Positions 62,315-64,000 of a DNA stretch of 64,000 nt are shown in pieces. The notes beneath the pieces were generated by a model. The model was not told the DNA's origin and searched no databases. It saw nothing but the letters and a program-made list of their open reading frames with translations. The stretch is from contig JAIORD010000043.1 of NCBI GenBank assembly GCA_021108275.1, positions 17,999-81,998 on the forward strand. The letters run 5' to 3'. The translations under genes were made by a program, and so were the position numbers. How positions within the stretch are numbered: the first letter of the stretch is position 1; every line of letters starts with the position of its first letter. The DNA comes from Methanococcoides sp. (GTDB lineage: Archaea; Halobacteriota; Methanosarcinia; Methanosarcinales; Methanosarcinaceae).

Positions 62315-63184
62315 TCATCTCATTGAGGCAGCATGTGCGGCGATGAACTCGCGAATATATTTTGCGCCAAGTATTGCAGTCTGCCCATTATCATATTCCG
62401 GAGAGATTTCCACCACATCAAAACCTCTGGCAATGGGTGCTAATTTCCTTATGATGTCTCTCACTTGTAACGATGAAAGTCCGAATGGTTCGGGTGTTCC
62501 CAATCCGGGTGCAAATGCGGGGTCAAGTGCATCCATATCAAGAGATATGTAGATATTCTCACAATTAAGATATTCCTTGATCTCTTCTGTGAGTACCTTT
62601 ATTCCCTTCTCTGTAACATCTTCGGGAGTATAATAACGAACGTTGTTCTCTTTGGCATAGTCCCATTCTTCCTTTGGACCGCTTCGAATGCCTATGCTGA
62701 CATAGTTCTCAGTGACCTCTTCGAGAATATGGCGGGAAACACATGCATGATTGTACTTCATTCCCTCAAACTCATCCCTAAGGTCAAAATGTGCATCCAG
62801 TACAACGATTCCGAGATCCTCTCCTGCATGTTTTGCACAGGCTTTCACACATGGCAATGTCAGTGAGTGTTCCCCTCCCATCATTACTGGGATCTTTCCG
62901 TTGTCAACGATGTTAAGGACATCAAGATAAAGCTCATCGAGGACATCGTCTACAAGAGCCCCTGCTTCGAAATTTCCTGCATCGTGGGCCGGAACGTCTG
63001 ATATATCAATATCAAAAAAAGAGTTATAACTTTCAAAATTTGCAGTGGCGCTCCTTATTGCATCAGGAGCCCATCTGCTTCCAGCCCTGAACGATGATGT
63101 GCGGTCAAATGGTACTCCAAATATGACATAACTGGCAGAATCGTAATCTGCCAGTGCATCCATCATGCCGGGCTGGTAAAACAT
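62315..63184 (-). CDS. speB: Agmatinase
   Basis: Hydrolyses agmatine to putrescine and urea. A 289-residue ureohydrolase with all manganese ligands visible: GGEHSLTLP, DAHFDLRDE, and SLDMDALDPAFAPG. GVPFDRTSSFRAGS near the N-terminus and VVEISPEYD near the end are typical. Immediately downstream of the aIF5A gene (15 bp), an arrangement that links polyamine synthesis to hypusination. Confidence 0.95.
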   Translation of the reverse strand: MFYQPGMMDALADYDSASYVIFGVPFDRTSSFRAGSRWAPDAIRSATANFESYNSFFDIDISDVPAHDAGNFEAGALVDDVLDELYLDVLNIVDNGKIPVMMGGEHSLTLPCVKACAKHAGEDLGIVVLDAHFDLRDEFEGMKYNHACVSRHILEEVTENYVSIGIRSGPKEEWDYAKENNVRYYTPEDVTEKGIKVLTEEIKEYLNCENIYISLDMDALDPAFAPGLGTPEPFGLSSLQVRDIIRKLAPIARGFDVVEISPEYDNGQTAILGAKYIREFIAAHAASMR

Positions 63185-63199
63185 AATATTCCTAAGGGT

Positions 63200-63583
63200 T
63201 TATCTAAGGTCTATCTTCATCTTACCCATAGCTTCAATGTATGTGATGTCTTTACCTTCGTTGACCCTTTCCTTGTATTCTTCAGGGACGGTAAGTTCGA
63301 ATGTAGCGTAGGTTTCCATATCCATGAGCTGTGCGATGTTGCCGGAAATGGATAATACCTGTGCACTCTTACGCTCGACGATAGGTACGTAGGTCTTAGC
63401 GGAAACTGAGCTTATGATGGACCGTTTCTGGCCATCGAATATGCCAATTGCTTCGATCCTTGCTTTTGCTGATCCGTGCTTACCTGGTTTTGATTTTTGT
63501 ATGCTCTTGATGACACATGGCTCATCATCTGCAAGGACGTATTTACCTTCTTTAAGTTCTTTAACCTCTACCTGCTGTTTCAT
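63200..63583 (-). CDS. Translation initiation factor aIF5A
   Basis: A 127-residue factor that helps peptide-bond formation and carries hypusine. The modified lysine is in SKPGKHGSAKARI (about residue 36). Two beta domains, complete. GGAGGATTATAA precedes the ATG at 63583. The 5' leader contains a small AT hairpin (AAAAAAC / GTTTTTT, 63605-63623), and TGATATATAG near 63660 is its likely TATA box. The modifying enzyme family gene is at 34153. Confidence 0.96.
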   Translation of the reverse strand: MKQQVEVKELKEGKYVLADDEPCVIKSIQKSKPGKHGSAKARIEAIGIFDGQKRSIISSVSAKTYVPIVERKSAQVLSISGNIAQLMDMETYATFELTVPEEYKERVNEGKDITYIEAMGKMKIDLR

Positions 63584-63755
63584 TTATAATCCTCCTATAA
63601 TCGCAAAAAACGTAATGTTTTTTATTAATGGATGAATGTGTGGTTATAATTCTTTATTCTATATATCAGTTTAACGAACAAAGAAATTCAATGGGCATGG
63701 ATGTTTCAAAACTATTTAAATGCATATCCCATGTATATGTTCCAATGTTATGCGA

Positions 63756-64000
63756 TCACTTTTTGAAGTGTTTATCCTCAAGGTTCTTTGCTTTGTTGTG
63801 ATAGCGTAGCCAGCCTGTCCCTAGATATCCCAGAACGCCTATGGCGATAAGTACAATTGCAATTATGATGGGATACGTTTTTTCCAGAAGCAAGGGATTC
63901 ACATTCTCTCTCTGTTCATACGAAGGGTACATTATGTCCTTTTTATCATTACTATGGTCAAGCCCAAGGGCATGTCCGAATTCATGTATGGCGAGCTGTT
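63756..64000 (-). CDS. Membrane-anchored metzincin-type zinc protease (5' end outside window)
   Basis: C-terminal 80 residues of a matrixin-like metalloprotease. HEFGHALGLDHS near the window edge is the HExxHxxGxxH/D zinc site, and DIMYPSYEQ supplies the Met-turn. A transmembrane helix (about 22 residues, IIIAIVLIAIGVLGYLG) and a basic tail end the protein, so the catalytic domain faces outside. The rest of the gene lies beyond base 64000. No terminator visible between it and the aIF5A gene promoter. Confidence 0.82.
   Translation of the reverse strand, partial: QLAIHEFGHALGLDHSNDKKDIMYPSYEQRENVNPLLLEKTYPIIIAIVLIAIGVLGYLGTGWLRYHNKAKNLEDKHFKK

Noticed and set aside
1..64000. CRISPR arrays, insertion sequences, prophage or defence islands
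   Set aside because: No regular direct repeats, transposase, integrase, Cas or restriction genes were seen; most content is chromosomal housekeeping.

Overview
The window is a piece of a methanogenic archaeon's chromosome, most likely family Methanosarcinaceae (Methanococcoides/Methanolobus-like). This rests on gene content, not on a database match: archaeal housekeeping genes (NOB1, TiaS, RLI/ABCE1, class I LysRS, aIF5A, archaeal NOG1, GfcR-type PRTase), a tetrahydrofolate gene set known from Methanosarcina alongside methanopterin metabolism, PGF-CTERM surface proteins, moderate-to-low G+C, and promoters with TATA boxes near -27 or GGTGATC-type ribosome binding sites. I saw no tRNA, rRNA, CRISPR array or insertion sequence.

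Layout. 1-10 kb: a membrane protease pair (NfeD/SPFH), a RecJ-like DHH protein, GfcR, NOB1, a double KaiC-domain ATPase diverging from nadE, tiaS, and an HTH regulator. 10-19 kb: a one-carbon/folate block, purN-glyA-folD-folP-metV-(two small membrane genes)-metF-thiC-cofE-like. 19-31 kb: thioredoxin, MBL-fold nuclease, EMC6-like protein, RLI, surface proteins, hisF-mazG, a U32 protein, a DNPH1-like hydrolase and a BofA-like protein. 31-36 kb: methyltransferase-lysS, then an ornithine-decarboxylase-like gene coupled to a deoxyhypusine-synthase-family gene, diverging from pdaD. 36-39 kb: DtxR-FeoA regulator and feoB. 39-48 kb: a DNA glycosylase fused to a CDIN1/TPD nuclease domain, prs, moaC, nnr, a TrkA_N-DHH protein, YkgJ, a frameshifted homoaconitase-family gene and a CBS protein. 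48-54 kb: an iron-complex ABC transporter with a PGF-CTERM surface protein and a MarR regulator, next to the remains of a histidine kinase. 54-64 kb: hisE, HTH-CBS regulator, nog1, aminotransferase, hxlB, OapA/OapB-like GTPase pair, AbrB-PhoU regulator, a pcm gene that has lost its SAM-binding motif, speB, aIF5A, and the end of a membrane-anchored metzincin.

How genes work together. The purN-to-metF block supplies and uses tetrahydrofolate C1 units. pdaD (arginine to agmatine), speB (agmatine to putrescine), the decarboxylase/DHS pair and aIF5A together cover polyamine synthesis and hypusination. feoB and the ABC transporter give two iron-acquisition routes, each with its own regulator gene.

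Unusual points: three coding lesions in one window (an in-frame TGA, a roughly 16-nt deletion in the homoaconitase-family gene, a roughly 20-nt deletion in pcm), a decayed histidine kinase, the glycosylase-CDIN1 fusion, a CofE paralogue with an altered motif beside folate genes, and a matched pair of 14-bp elements upstream of the TATA boxes of two divergent genes.
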